Positions 36,045-46,100 of a stretch of DNA of 64,000 nt are shown here, piece by piece. The position numbers were made by a program, and so were the translations under genes. The notes beneath the pieces are model-generated. The model had not been told where the DNA came from. It ran no database searches and saw nothing but the letters and a program-made list of their open reading frames with translations. Each line of letters opens with the position of its first letter. The stretch's first letter is position 1. The stretch comes from Yeguia hominis (GTDB lineage Bacteria; Bacillota; Clostridia; Oscillospirales; Acutalibacteraceae): NCBI RefSeq assembly GCF_014384705.1, contig NZ_JACRSN010000003.1, forward strand, positions 62,001 through 126,000, given 5' to 3'.

Positions 36045-37064
36045 ATGAGCGGAATTTGGACATTGGTTGCGGCGCTTGCATCATTTATTGTGACGGCGCT
36101 GATCGGAAAGGCCATGATCCCGTTTCTGAAACGCCTCAATTTTGGGCAGATGATCCGGGAAGAAGGACCGAAATGGCACAAAAAGAAAGAGGGCACCCCG
36201 ACAATGGGCGGCCTGATGTTTATCATCGGGTTTGGTGTTGCGGTCGCGATTTGTCTGCCGGGCTATTATTCGACACTGGTTGTCGACGGCGTGGAAGGCG
36301 GCGAAACGTTCCTGATGAAGGCGCGCATTTTTGCCGGCCTGGGCATGGCGCTCGGATATGGTCTGATCGGATTTCTGGATGATTACATCAAGGTTGTCAA
36401 AAAACGCAATCTGGGCCTTTCTGCGCTGCAAAAGCTGGTTCTGCAATTTGTGGTTGCGGCGGCATATCTGGTTTCGATCGCATTGTCGGGCGGCGGCACT
36501 GCAACGGTGATTCCATTTGTCGGTGAGGTGGAGCTCGGTTTCTGGTATTGGATCCTCTCTGCGCTCTTGATTGTCGGAATCGTCAATGCGGTGAATTTTA
36601 CAGATGGAATTGACGGCCTGAACGGTTCCGTAACCTTTTTTGTCTGCGTGTTTTTGATGATTATGGCTGGATATCTCAATATGTTCGGCCTGAGCATCGT
36701 TGCCATTGCAATGGCGGGCGCCTGCATGGGATTCTTAATCTGGAACTTTAACCCGGCCAAGGTCTTTATGGGGGATACAGGCTCGCTGTTCCTCGGCGGA
36801 ATTGTCTGTGCGCTGGTGTTCGGAATGAATATGCCGATTCTTTTGCTGCCGATCGGAATCGTCTATGTTCTGGAAATTCTCTCGGTTGTTTTGCAGGTCT
36901 GCTATTTTAAACTGACCCACGGAAAACGGCTGTTTAAGATGAGCCCGATTCACCATCATTTTGAGATGTGCGGTTGGAGCGAGATGAAAATTTGTATCGT
37001 TTTCAGTGCAGTGGCGGCGGTAGGATGCCTTTGCGCGCTGCTGCTTGTGATATTCGGCGCATAA
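36045..37064 (+). CDS. mraY: phospho-N-acetylmuramoyl-pentapeptide-transferase MraY
   Basis: A 339-residue membrane enzyme that makes lipid I from UDP-MurNAc-pentapeptide and undecaprenyl phosphate. About ten transmembrane helices are evident. Catalytic-site motifs are the FLDDYIK pair of Asp, NFTDGIDGLNG, GDTGSLFLGG and SPIHHHFE. The ATG at 36045 with AAGGGTGG upstream gives the family length. Confidence 0.96.
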   Translation: MSGIWTLVAALASFIVTALIGKAMIPFLKRLNFGQMIREEGPKWHKKKEGTPTMGGLMFIIGFGVAVAICLPGYYSTLVVDGVEGGETFLMKARIFAGLGMALGYGLIGFLDDYIKVVKKRNLGLSALQKLVLQFVVAAAYLVSIALSGGGTATVIPFVGEVELGFWYWILSALLIVGIVNAVNFTDGIDGLNGSVTFFVCVFLMIMAGYLNMFGLSIVAIAMAGACMGFLIWNFNPAKVFMGDTGSLFLGGIVCALVFGMNMPILLLPIGIVYVLEILSVVLQVCYFKLTHGKRLFKMSPIHHHFEMCGWSEMKICIVFSAVAAVGCLCALLLVIFGA

Positions 37065-37105
37065 TTGGTCATACATATTCAAGAGAAGAAGGGAGGCGTG
37101 TCGAA

Positions 37106-38386
37106 ATGGAACGTAGCCGCAGCCGAAACCCGCGGATGGGTGAGATGCCGCGCCAGAGAGCTGCCTCCGGTGCATCCGGAGCTTCTCTGCGGGGCGCACC
37201 CGGACGTCCGGCAGAAAAGCCGCATTATTCTGTGGTCAGGCGGATCCGGAAACAATTTAAATTGTTTTCTGTGCGTTCCGGACTCGACATGCCCTTCCTG
37301 TTTTTAACGCTGATTTTGGTTTCGATTGGGCTTGTCATGATGTTTTCGGCAAGCTATGCATATGCCTATTACAATTATGGCGACAGCTACATGTTTATCC
37401 GCAGCCAGGCGTTGTTCGCTGTGCTGGGAATCGTCGCCATGTTTGCGATTTCCTTTTTTGATTATCATCACTTTCATAAGCTTGCGATCCCGATCCTGAT
37501 GGTAGCGTGGGGGTTTCTTGTTCTGGTTCTGCTGCTTCCGCCGATTAAGGATGTGCACCGGTGGATTGTCATTCCGGGGCTCGGACAGTTCCAGCCCTCA
37601 GAGGTCGCAAAATTTGCGTTGATTCTGATTTTTTCGCACCTCATTTCCATCAACTATAAGAAGATGGACACCTTCCGGATCGGAATTCTTCCGTTTGTGG
37701 TTATTCTGCTTGTAACCGTTGTACTGCTGCTGGCGGAGCCGCATGTTTCGGCGTCAGTCATTATGGTGCTGCTGGCCGGTGTGCTGCTGTTTGTCGGCGG
37801 TGTGAAACTGCGCTGGTTTGCGGTTGCGATCGGTGCGGTCGGTGCAGTAATTGCATATCTTGTGCTGTTTGCTTCCGATATCGGATATGCAAGCGACCGG
37901 ATTGAAGCGTGGCTGAATCCGTTTTCCAATGCCACGCAGCAGCTGATTGACGATACCTGGCAAACGCGGCAGTCGCTGTATGCGGTCGGTTCCGGCGGAT
38001 TGCTTGGCGTCGGAATCGGCCAGTCCCGCCAAAAATACCTCTATCTTCCGGAACCGCAGAACGATTTTGTGTTTGCGATTGTCTGCGAAGAGCTGGGGTT
38101 CCTCGGCGCGCTGATTATTGTGATCCTGTTTGCGCTACTGGTTTGGCGCGGAATTACCATTTCGCTTGGAGCCAAGGATAAATTTGGGATGCTGCTCGGT
38201 ACCGGGCTTTCGGTTCAGGTCGGGCTGCAGGTGATCCTGAATATCTGCGTGGTCTGCAATACCATTCCCAATACCGGTATCAGCCTGCCGTTTTTCAGTT
38301 ACGGAGGAACTTCTCTGGTGCTTTTGCTTGCGCAAATGGGAATTGTACTGTCAATTTCGCGAAATTCCAATCTTGAAAAATTTTGA
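37106..38386 (+). CDS. ftsW: FtsW/SpoVE-type peptidoglycan glycosyltransferase
   Basis: A 426-residue SEDS-family polymerase working with the neighbouring class B PBP. A basic, Arg-rich cytoplasmic N-terminus of about 60 residues precedes ten membrane helices. HRWIVIPGLGQFQPSE and SLPFFSYGGTSL are SEDS hallmarks, and the extracellular loop holds the likely catalytic Asp region (NPFSNATQQLIDDTWQTRQS). The ATG at 37106 has GGGAGGCG upstream. SpoVE and FtsW cannot be told apart by sequence alone. Confidence 0.93.
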   Translation: MERSRSRNPRMGEMPRQRAASGASGASLRGAPGRPAEKPHYSVVRRIRKQFKLFSVRSGLDMPFLFLTLILVSIGLVMMFSASYAYAYYNYGDSYMFIRSQALFAVLGIVAMFAISFFDYHHFHKLAIPILMVAWGFLVLVLLLPPIKDVHRWIVIPGLGQFQPSEVAKFALILIFSHLISINYKKMDTFRIGILPFVVILLVTVVLLLAEPHVSASVIMVLLAGVLLFVGGVKLRWFAVAIGAVGAVIAYLVLFASDIGYASDRIEAWLNPFSNATQQLIDDTWQTRQSLYAVGSGGLLGVGIGQSRQKYLYLPEPQNDFVFAIVCEELGFLGALIIVILFALLVWRGITISLGAKDKFGMLLGTGLSVQVGLQVILNICVVCNTIPNTGISLPFFSYGGTSLVLLLAQMGIVLSISRNSNLEKF

Positions 38387-38428
38387 AAACAGCATTGAAA
38401 CGAGAATGTGGCAAAGGAAGTGCGGCGT

Positions 38429-39553
38429 ATGAAAATTTTATTTGCCGGCGGCGGTACCGGCGGACATATCAATCCTGCTCTCGCAGTGGCGGGGTACATC
38501 CGGGAGCGTGAGCCGGAAACGCAGATCCTTTATGTTGGCGCAAAAGGCGGCATGGAAGAGAAGCTTGTGCCGAAGGCGGGGTTTCCGTTCCGGAGTATCA
38601 CGATTTCCGGATTTCAGCGAAAATTGACGCTGAAAAACGTGGGGCGAAATCTCCGGACTGCTGTCCGCGTTTTTACTTCCAGTGCAGAAGCACGAAAGAT
38701 TCTCCGCGAATTTGCGCCGGATATCTGCATGGGGACCGGCGGCTATGTGAGCGGGCCGGTTATCCGGGAAGCTGCAAAGCTGGGAATTCCGACCGTGATT
38801 CATGAATCGAATGCTTATCCCGGGGTTACGACGAAAATGCTTGCGAAAAAAGTCGATCGCGTGATGCTGGCTGTTGCGGATGCAGAATCCTATTTTCCCG
38901 GTGTCTCGTGTGAACTGACCGGAAATCCGGTACGACCTGCCGTGATTCGGGCAAGACGGGAAGAAGCCCGGCGGGCGCTTTCTCTCGACGAACGGCCGAT
39001 GATCCTTTCGTTCGGCGGAAGCCTCGGCGCGCGTGCAATCAACGAAGCGGTTGCAGATTTGCTTGTCCGCAGCGGAAAAGACGGACGCTTTCAGCATATT
39101 CATGGCTATGGCCAGTACGGTACCTGGATGCCCGGCCTTCTAGAGGAAAAGGGCCTTTCTCTTCAGGATGCCGGCAATATTGACCTGCGGGAATATATCG
39201 ATAATATGGCGGAGTGCCTGGCTGCAGCGGATCTCGTGATTTGCCGTGCGGGCGCGATTACGCTGAGCGAACTGCAGGCGCAGGGAAAAGGTGCAATTTT
39301 AATTCCTTCCCCCAATGTTGCGGAAAATCATCAGTACCACAATGCAATGGCGCTTGTTAAACGAGGCGCGGCGGCTTTGATTGAAGAAAAAGACCTAAAC
39401 GGCGAAATACTTTGTCAAAAGGTGGATGAAATCTTTGCGCAGCCTGGCGGCGCAGCTGCTCTGGGTGCGCACGCGGCGGAAATGGCCATTACAGACGCAA
39501 ATGAGCGAATTTATCAGACCATCCGGTCTGTATTGAGAGAAAAGCGGGCATAA
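38429..39553 (+). CDS. murG: MurG N-acetylglucosaminyltransferase
   Basis: A 374-residue peripheral membrane glycosyltransferase that converts lipid I to lipid II. The N-terminal glycine-rich loop GGTGGHINPALA, the membrane-contact region and the UDP-GlcNAc site (SFGGSLGARAIN, CRAGAITLSEL) are clear. It lies 42 bases after ftsW. Confidence 0.96.
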   Translation: MKILFAGGGTGGHINPALAVAGYIREREPETQILYVGAKGGMEEKLVPKAGFPFRSITISGFQRKLTLKNVGRNLRTAVRVFTSSAEARKILREFAPDICMGTGGYVSGPVIREAAKLGIPTVIHESNAYPGVTTKMLAKKVDRVMLAVADAESYFPGVSCELTGNPVRPAVIRARREEARRALSLDERPMILSFGGSLGARAINEAVADLLVRSGKDGRFQHIHGYGQYGTWMPGLLEEKGLSLQDAGNIDLREYIDNMAECLAAADLVICRAGAITLSELQAQGKGAILIPSPNVAENHQYHNAMALVKRGAAALIEEKDLNGEILCQKVDEIFAQPGGAAALGAHAAEMAITDANERIYQTIRSVLREKRA

Positions 39554-39641
39554 TCGGGATTTCACCCTTTTTTCCTCCTGTGCATAGTATGGGAACAGAT
39601 GCGGCGGAGTTCTTCCGGCGCGGAGGAAAGGGTGATGGTGG

Positions 39642-40904
39642 ATGGAGATGCTCACAGTCAACGGGCCAAATCGCCTGAGCGGAGAGGTGACGGTACACGG
39701 AGCCAAAAACAGCACGCTTCCGCTGCTTGCGGCGTCGCTGCTTTGCCGGGAACCGGCTTTGTTTCATGACTGTCCGGCGCTTTCAGATGTGTACACGGCT
39801 GTGGCCATTTTAAAGCGGCTCGGCTGCAGTGTCGTTTGGGAGGGCAGCGATATTCTGGTGGATCCGGAAACGGTCTGCAGAAGTGAAATTTCCGACGCGC
39901 TGATGCGGGAGATGCGTTCTTCAATCGTATTTCTCGGTGCAATGGTTTCCAGAACCGGATATGCAGAGCTTTCGACTCCCGGCGGTTGTGAGCTCGGACC
40001 GCGTCCAATTGATCTGCACTTAGAGGCTTTCCGAAAAATGGGCATGCGGATTGAGGAAGATCACGGATTTTTGCACTGTACATCAGAAGGGGGGCTGTCC
40101 GGTTGCCCGATTCATTTTTCTTTCCCCAGCGTCGGTGCGACAGAAAATGTGCTGATTGCAGCAAGTGTTGCAAAGGGGACGACCATTCTCTCCAATGCGG
40201 CGCGTGAACCCGAAATTGTGGATCTTGCGAATTTTATCAACTGCTGCGGCGGACGGATACGCGGAGCGGGCGGCAGTACGATCGTGATTGAGGGCGTTCG
40301 TACCCTGCACGGGTGTGAATATACGGTGATCCCGGATCGGATTGAAGCGGCGACCTATATGGCGGCTGCGGCAATTACCGGGAGCAGCCTCCTTTTAAGA
40401 AATGTAGTCCCGGCGCATTTGTATCCGGTGATGGACGTATTTGAGGAGGCCGGATGCACGGTTTGTGCGCAGAAAAACAGCCTATCCATTCAGGCACCCG
40501 GCAGGCTGCGCCGTTTGCGGAATGTGCGGACGATGCCGTATCCCGGGTTCCCGACCGACGCACAGGCGCCGGTTATGGCGATGGCAAGTCTTGCAGAAGG
40601 GACCAGTTTGTTTGTAGAGACCGTTTTTGAAAGCCGCTATCAACATGCGGCAGAGCTCGCAAGGCTCGGCGCCAATATCAAGGTCGAAGGGCGTGTGGCG
40701 GTGGTTGAGGGCGTACCGAAACTTTCCGGCGCGCTGGTCGAAGCGCCGGATTTGCGCGGCGGCGCAGCACTGGTGCTGGCCGGGCTTGCGGCGGAAGGCA
40801 CGACCGGGATAACCGGTGTGCGGCATCTCGATCGCGGATACGCCGGTTTGGAGACGACCTTGCAGCAGATTGGAGCAGACATTCGGCGTGTAGTGATCCC
40901 CTAA
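39642..40904 (+). CDS. murA: UDP-N-acetylglucosamine 1-carboxyvinyltransferase MurA
   Basis: A 420-residue cytoplasmic enzyme of the first committed step of peptidoglycan synthesis, the target of fosfomycin. The PEP-binding Cys is present in TPGGCELGPRPIDLH, along with NGPNRLSGEV and GFPTDAQAP. The length is normal. GGAGGAAAGG precedes the ATG. Its place inside the division cluster is common in Clostridia and Bacilli. Confidence 0.95.
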   Translation: MEMLTVNGPNRLSGEVTVHGAKNSTLPLLAASLLCREPALFHDCPALSDVYTAVAILKRLGCSVVWEGSDILVDPETVCRSEISDALMREMRSSIVFLGAMVSRTGYAELSTPGGCELGPRPIDLHLEAFRKMGMRIEEDHGFLHCTSEGGLSGCPIHFSFPSVGATENVLIAASVAKGTTILSNAAREPEIVDLANFINCCGGRIRGAGGSTIVIEGVRTLHGCEYTVIPDRIEAATYMAAAAITGSSLLLRNVVPAHLYPVMDVFEEAGCTVCAQKNSLSIQAPGRLRRLRNVRTMPYPGFPTDAQAPVMAMASLAEGTSLFVETVFESRYQHAAELARLGANIKVEGRVAVVEGVPKLSGALVEAPDLRGGAALVLAGLAAEGTTGITGVRHLDRGYAGLETTLQQIGADIRRVVIP

Positions 40905-40974
40905 TAGAAATCCAGGAATACAAAATAGAGAGAAGTGAAAACGGACGACCGTTGTCCGGGAAGGATTGATTTGG

Positions 40975-41988
40975 ATGGAAAACAGAAATAGAACGGCAGC
41001 GTCATCTTACAGATCTCCGCAGAATCGGCGGCCTTCGGGACGGGAAGAAGCGGTGCATGTCCGGAAGGGTCCGCGCCGCGGATATAATGCCGCACAGAAA
41101 CGGCGGAGAAATATGCGGATTTTCTATGTCTGCATTTTTGCTGCGGTTGTCATTGCGGCTGTGGTGATTTTTTGCAGTTTGATTATGAAGGTTTCTGAGG
41201 TGCAGGTGGCCGGCTCTTCCCGGTATTCCGAAGCGGATATTCTGTCTGCCTGTCCCATTCAGCCGCAGGATAATCTTCTGACAGCCGATACAGAAGCAGC
41301 TGCCCTGGCAATTGAGCAGAAACTGCCCTATGTTGGGGAGGCAACCGTGAAACGCAAATTTCCTTCCCGGATTGTCGTGACGGTCTCGGAAGCGGAAAAA
41401 CTGGGGACGATCGAGCAGAGCGGGAAATATATTGTGCTCAGCAAGGATTACAAGGTGCTGGAAATCTCGGAGACACCGGTAGAGTCGGAGATGAGCCTCA
41501 AGGGAATTACGCTGATCTCTCCGGAACCCGGAAAGGTTGCGGAATTCAAAAACGAGGAGGCCGGAAAGGTTCTTGTTTCGCTGCAAAATTCAATTGCTTC
41601 CGGCAATGTTGAACATGTGACTGAAATCGACTTGACGGATCTTGCACAGATTAAAATGGTGTATGACGGCCGGGTGACGATGAATCTCGGCGTGCCGGAT
41701 CATCTGGAATACAAAGTGGCATTTGGGATGGATATCATCCTGAATAAAGACGGAAACGGAATTGAGTCGGATGCAGCCGGAACGCTGGATCTTTCCCGTG
41801 CGGCGGATACGGATCGCGCTGTGTTCACGCCGGCAGATTTAGATGCGGATTCTTCCGCTTCAAGCGCTTCGGCTCCGGACGATTCCGCTGCTTCTTCGGA
41901 AGGCGGAGATGATGCATCAGGGGACGGAACTGCCAGCAGTACGGACCCGGATCCGACGGAAGGAGGAGATCAGAGTACGGCGGAATAA
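40975..41988 (+). CDS. ftsQ: FtsQ/DivIB-type divisome protein
   Basis: A 337-residue bitopic protein. A basic cytoplasmic N-terminus (about 1-46) is followed by one membrane helix (about 47-68, MRIFYVCIFAAVVIAAVVIF), a POTRA domain (KVSEVQVAGSSRYSEADIL) and the beta domain. A low-complexity Ser/Ala/Asp/Glu-rich tail of about 65 residues ends it. It organises the septal synthase with FtsL. Either the ATG at 40975 or a TTG three codons earlier could be the start. Confidence 0.88.
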   Translation: MENRNRTAASSYRSPQNRRPSGREEAVHVRKGPRRGYNAAQKRRRNMRIFYVCIFAAVVIAAVVIFCSLIMKVSEVQVAGSSRYSEADILSACPIQPQDNLLTADTEAAALAIEQKLPYVGEATVKRKFPSRIVVTVSEAEKLGTIEQSGKYIVLSKDYKVLEISETPVESEMSLKGITLISPEPGKVAEFKNEEAGKVLVSLQNSIASGNVEHVTEIDLTDLAQIKMVYDGRVTMNLGVPDHLEYKVAFGMDIILNKDGNGIESDAAGTLDLSRAADTDRAVFTPADLDADSSASSASAPDDSAASSEGGDDASGDGTASSTDPDPTEGGDQSTAE

Positions 41989-42115
41989 ATCGCACGATAT
42001 CGGAATTTTTTAAGCCGGAACCGTGTTTTTCTCGGGCGTTCGGCTGCGATTTAAAAAAGTTAAGAAATTGTTTATAAAAAAGTGCGTTTTATTTTGGATA
42101 TCTCAAAAATTACGG

Positions 42116-42143
42116 TTGAAATTTTCCGGTAAAAGTGTTAAAT
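42116..42143 (+). promoter_or_regulatory. candidate promoter of ftsZ
   Basis: TTGAAA and TTAAAT are spaced by 16 bases (or TAAATT by 17). The 313-base gap before ftsZ holds nothing else recognised. Confidence 0.45.
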
Positions 42144-42301
42144 TATGTAGAGTGGATCTTGATGTATATCTTTTTGCTGCGCTCGGAATGGACGAGCCCG
42201 GAATTTTCCGGAAAACGGCGGCACGATGGGAAAACTAGGATGTGTGTGAGATATGTGTGGATTCATCCGAAGGACAATAAAAAGCAAGGAGGATGCGTTA
42301 C

Positions 42302-43594
42302 ATGCCATACGAGCTCGATAATGAGATGAACGACGGCGTTATCATAAAAGTAGTTGGAGTCGGCGGCGGCGGCGGAAATGCGGTAAACCGCATGATCGTT
42401 GCAGGGGTGCAGGGCGTAGAGTTTATCAGTGTCAATACAGATATCCAGGCGCTCAACCGTTCGCAGGCGATGCAGAAAATTCAGATCGGCGAAAAGGTTA
42501 CGCACGGAAAGGGTGCCGGTTCAAAGCCGGAGATCGGTGCAAAATCTGCTGAAGAAAGCCGCGAAGTAATTGCGGCTGCGCTTCGTGGAAGCGATATGGT
42601 CTTTATTACTGCGGGCATGGGCGGCGGTACCGGTACCGGCGCGGCTGCGGTGATCGCAGAAACAGCCCGTGAATTGGGAATCCTGACGGTTGGAATTGTG
42701 ACAAAGCCCTTTGCTTTTGAGGGGAAACGCCGCATGGAACAGGCGGAAGAAGGAATTTCTGCCCTGCGTGAACATGTGGATTCTCTGGTTGTCATTCCGA
42801 ATGAACGCCTCAAACTCATCAGCGAGCAGAGAATTACGCTGATGAATGCATTTATGATGGCGGACGATGTTCTGCGCCAAGGCGTGCAGAGTATTTCCGA
42901 TCTGATTAAACTTCCGGGCCTTGTCAACCTCGATTTTGCTGATGTGACTTCTGTCATGAAGGACGCCGGATATGCCCATATGGGCGTCGGAAGCGCAAGC
43001 GGCAAAGACAAGGCGGAGCAGGCAGCCAAAATGGCCATTTCCAGCCCGCTGCTTGAAACGGCAATCAACGGCGCAAAAGGCGTCATCATCAATATTACTT
43101 CTTCGCCCGATATCGGACTCGATGAGATCGATACTGCTTCGACCATGATTGCTTCTCAGGCGCATGAAGATGCAAATATCATCTGGGGTGCTGCTTTTGA
43201 TGAGTCAATGGAAGATGAAATGAAGATCACGGTTATTGCAACCGGATTTACCTCTCACGACGGCGCAGCCGAAGAGAAAGAACCGGAAGCAGCACAGCCG
43301 GAGAATAAACCTGCGGCGACAGCCCCGGCGGCAGCGGCGCATCCTGCTTCTGCACAGCAGCGCGGCGCCGGCAGCTTCCCGACTCGTCCTGCGGTATCTT
43401 CGAGCACTTATCCGAACGGCGGCCAGCAGCCGTATCGTCCGGGCACGAAGTCAACCGTGCGTCCGGATGATCGTACATTGCCGGATCGGATGACCTCTCC
43501 GACGGAGTCGCGTTCGGATCGCAGCCGTGCTGTGCCGAATGTCGATGATGACGATACCTTTATCGACATCATGTCGATTTTTAATCGGAAATAA
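42302..43594 (+). CDS. ftsZ: cell division GTPase FtsZ
   Basis: A 430-residue tubulin homologue that forms the Z ring. The GTP loop GGGTGTGAA lies near residue 105 and the synergy loop NLDFADV near 220. A variable Pro/Ala/Ser-rich linker (about 330-410) precedes the conserved C-terminal peptide [13 protein letters not shown], which binds membrane tethers. No ftsA is in the cluster, so SepF or another tether would be needed. AAGGAGG precedes the ATG. Confidence 0.98.
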   Translation: MPYELDNEMNDGVIIKVVGVGGGGGNAVNRMIVAGVQGVEFISVNTDIQALNRSQAMQKIQIGEKVTHGKGAGSKPEIGAKSAEESREVIAAALRGSDMVFITAGMGGGTGTGAAAVIAETARELGILTVGIVTKPFAFEGKRRMEQAEEGISALREHVDSLVVIPNERLKLISEQRITLMNAFMMADDVLRQGVQSISDLIKLPGLVNLDFADVTSVMKDAGYAHMGVGSASGKDKAEQAAKMAISSPLLETAINGAKGVIINITSSPDIGLDEIDTASTMIASQAHEDANIIWGAAFDESMEDEMKITVIATGFTSHDGAAEEKEPEAAQPENKPAATAPAAAAHPASAQQRGAGSFPTRPAVSSSTYPNGGQQPYRPGTKSTVRPDDRTLPDRMTSPTESRSDRSRAVPNVDDDDTFIDIMSIFNRK

Positions 43595-43614
43595 GCGCAA
43601 AAGGCGTTTGGATT

Positions 43615-43647
43615 TTCCGGTATGCGCATCGAATCGATGCGCCGGAA
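43615..43647 (+). other. long hairpin downstream of ftsZ
   Basis: A 9-bp palindromic arm pair (43624-43632 and 43634-43642) is extended by TTCCG/CGGAA. There is no T run. Confidence 0.5.
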
Positions 43648-43665
43648 TATGCAGCTGAAAAATAG

Positions 43666-43694
43666 AAAAGGACGGGCGTAGTCCCGTCCTTTTT
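43666..43694 (+). terminator. terminator of the division cluster
   Basis: An 11-bp perfect stem (43666-43676 with 43683-43693) and T run. The gap from here to 44212 has two further perfect 9-bp hairpins at 43821-43849 and 43898-43921 and no convincing gene. Confidence 0.9.
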
Positions 43695-44212
43695 GTATCG
43701 GAAAAAATTTGGAGATCGCACGCTGCGACAACATGCGTTTTTCTGTTTTTGCCTGAATAGAATGCAACGCAGACAAACAACCGCCGCGTATGAAAAGCGG
43801 GCGAGCAGTCGGCCGCGCAGAACTGCCGGTGATGCGGGAACCGGCAGTTTACAGGAAGAAGAGAACGATGCGGTTCCGGACGGAAATCCGGTTTGCTGAC
43901 TGCCGCAATAAGGCGGCAGTCCAATTCCTTGTACCGGAATCCGGCAGGCTTTATGCATAGGAATCTATTCTTTGGAATAAGAATTTAGAATAAGTCCGGC
44001 AGCGAACGCCGACTGCTGATGGGTTGTCTATATTTGTGCGGCGAAATGTTTGCAGCGGGAAAAATTGATTCGATATGGAATTGTGTTTTACGAAAGATTG
44101 CAGAAAATGGCGCAGCTGGCTGTTCCATGTTTAAGGTTTGGCAAAACTGCAGGTGCGTCTGCGGTTGCGGTTTGGATTTCATATTTAAAATCAGAAAATC
44201 AGGGAGGCGTTT

Positions 44213-45391
44213 ATGACAACCCTAATTTTGCGACTGTTTATCAAGAATTATCAGGATGTTTCCAATCCGCAGGTGCATGTGCGCTATGGAAAATTGGCCG
44301 GACTTGTGGGGATTGCAACCAATTTTCTGCTTTTTCTTTCTAAGCTGTTGATCGGCATCTTTTTTCACAGCGTTTCGATTTTGGCAGATGCAGTCAACAA
44401 CCTGATGGATTTTGCGTCCTCGATCATTACAATGGTCGGGTTTAAACTTTCCGAAAAGCCTGCCGATGAAGAGCATCCCTTCGGGCATGCGCGAATGGAG
44501 TATATTTCCGGGCTGATTATTTCCTTTATCATTGCGATTCTGGGGTTTCAGCTTGCACAGACTTCCATTGAAAAAATCCTTGCGCCTGAAGAAAGTACCT
44601 TCGGTCTTTTGACCATTCTGATCCTCATCGGTGCGATTTGCGTAAAGCTGTGGCAGGGGCTTTTTTATCACAAGCTCGGAAAGGCGATTGATTCCCCAAC
44701 ACTGGAGGCTGCAGCAACGGACAGCCGCGGCGATGTTGTTGCAACCGGCGCGGTGCTGCTCGGTACGGTGATCACTGCGCTGACCGGATTTAATCTGGAT
44801 GGATATATGGGCCTTGCTGTAGCGGTTTATCTGATCGTTTCCGGAATTCGTCTGCTGATTTCCACGGCGGATCCGCTTTTGGGAATGGCGCCGTCACGGG
44901 AATTGACGCAAAAAATTACCGAGAAGATTTTAAGTTATGACGGAATTATCGGAATGCACGACCTGATGGTACACAGCTACGGTGCGGGACAGTGCTTTGC
45001 CTGTGTGCACTGTGAGGTGCCGGCTTCCGAGGATATTATGGTCAGCCATGATATTGTCGACAATATCGAACACGATTTCAAACGGGAGCTCAATATCCAG
45101 CTGGTTATTCATATGGATCCGATCGTTACGGATGACGCGGTGACCAATGCGTTGCGTGAGATGACGAAAGACATTGTGCGCGGAATTTCAGATGCGATTA
45201 CGGTACATGACTTCCGGGTGGTGAAAGGGCCGACGCATTCCAATTTAATTTTTGATATTGCAGTGCCATTTTCCTATCATTGTGACGAAAACACGCTTGC
45301 CGAAGAGATCAGCAAGCGTGTTCAGGCAAAAGACCCGAGTTTGCGTACGGTCATTACAGTGGATCGTGTTCCCGCAAGCGGGGCAATTTGA
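44213..45391 (+). CDS. cation diffusion facilitator family transporter
   Basis: A 392-residue membrane metal/proton antiporter. Six membrane helices carry the family metal site: SILADAVNNLMDF in helix 2 and TDSRGDVVATG in helix 5. A cytoplasmic C-terminal domain of about 100 residues (HDLMVHSYG) follows, then a second ferredoxin-like extension of about 80 residues (about 310-392), making it longer than typical members. The metal is probably Zn, Mn or Fe. AGGGAGGCG precedes the ATG. The gene is monocistronic and convergent with pyrE. Confidence 0.9.
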   Translation: MTTLILRLFIKNYQDVSNPQVHVRYGKLAGLVGIATNFLLFLSKLLIGIFFHSVSILADAVNNLMDFASSIITMVGFKLSEKPADEEHPFGHARMEYISGLIISFIIAILGFQLAQTSIEKILAPEESTFGLLTILILIGAICVKLWQGLFYHKLGKAIDSPTLEAAATDSRGDVVATGAVLLGTVITALTGFNLDGYMGLAVAVYLIVSGIRLLISTADPLLGMAPSRELTQKITEKILSYDGIIGMHDLMVHSYGAGQCFACVHCEVPASEDIMVSHDIVDNIEHDFKRELNIQLVIHMDPIVTDDAVTNALREMTKDIVRGISDAITVHDFRVVKGPTHSNLIFDIAVPFSYHCDENTLAEEISKRVQAKDPSLRTVITVDRVPASGAI

Positions 45392-45406
45392 ATTTTAGTT
45401 TACAGT

Positions 45407-46069
45407 TTAAAAGATGCAGTACTGCTGCATGTATTGTTCCATCAGAGGGATGCTCTCGGCGTATTCGGGGCATCCCTTTACGTATTCATAGATGTCCTGC
45501 ACCGTTACGAGCGGATGCACCCGGATGCCAAATTCGTCCATGACTTCAGAAACGGCAGTTTTGCCTGCCTGTGTTCCGATTTCGCAGCGGTTGACAGAGA
45601 TGAACAGGTCGGTGACCGTGACATCTGCGGCTGCTTTCAAAACCGGAAGCGTTTCCCGAATTGCCGTTCCGGCGGTGATGACGTCCTCGATGATGATGAC
45701 GCGGTCGCCGTCCTGCGGTTTGTAACCGATCAGGGTGCCGCCTTCACCATGGTCTTTGATTTCTTTACGGTTGAAGAAATAGGGCTTGTCAATTCGATAA
45801 TCCTCATAGAGAAATGCGGCTGCGGAAGCGGCGAGCGGGATACCTTTATAAGCCGGGCCAAACATGGCGTCAAATCGGTTGCCGCAGGTTTCCCAAATCA
45901 GCGTGGCATAGAATTTGCCGAGTGCGGAGATTTGCGCGCCGGTACGGTAATTTCCGGTGTTAATGAAATAAGGGGAAAGGCGTCCGCTTTTGGTCTGAAA
46001 GCTGCCGAAACGCAAAACGCCGGCTTGTACCATGAATTCGATGAATTCGTGTTTTTGCGGTGAGATCAT
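45407..46069 (-). CDS. pyrE: orotate phosphoribosyltransferase
   Basis: A 220-residue enzyme of pyrimidine synthesis that joins orotate and PRPP to give OMP. The PRPP loop is VIIIEDVITAGTAIRE, and GPAYKGIPLA and FFNRKEIKDHGEGG are typical. It stands alone, away from other pyr genes, with its own promoter. GGAGG precedes the start at 46069. It converges with the cation transporter; only 15 bases separate the stops. Confidence 0.95.
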   Translation of the reverse strand: MISPQKHEFIEFMVQAGVLRFGSFQTKSGRLSPYFINTGNYRTGAQISALGKFYATLIWETCGNRFDAMFGPAYKGIPLAASAAAFLYEDYRIDKPYFFNRKEIKDHGEGGTLIGYKPQDGDRVIIIEDVITAGTAIRETLPVLKAAADVTVTDLFISVNRCEIGTQAGKTAVSEVMDEFGIRVHPLVTVQDIYEYVKGCPEYAESIPLMEQYMQQYCIF

Positions 46070-46100
46070 GGGAGTGGCCTCCTTTTACTGTTCTGTGTCT

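Noticed and set aside
35669..36382. 237-codon frame overlapping the start of mraY
   Set aside because: Its second half lies in another frame of the certain mraY gene, and the first half has no homology.
43693..43899. 68-codon frame after the ftsZ terminator
   Set aside because: No ribosome site, Arg-rich composition typical of shadow frames, overlaps a strong hairpin.
43890..44212. NiCo or manganese riboswitch before the cation exporter
   Set aside because: The conserved cores of those riboswitches were not found in the leader.
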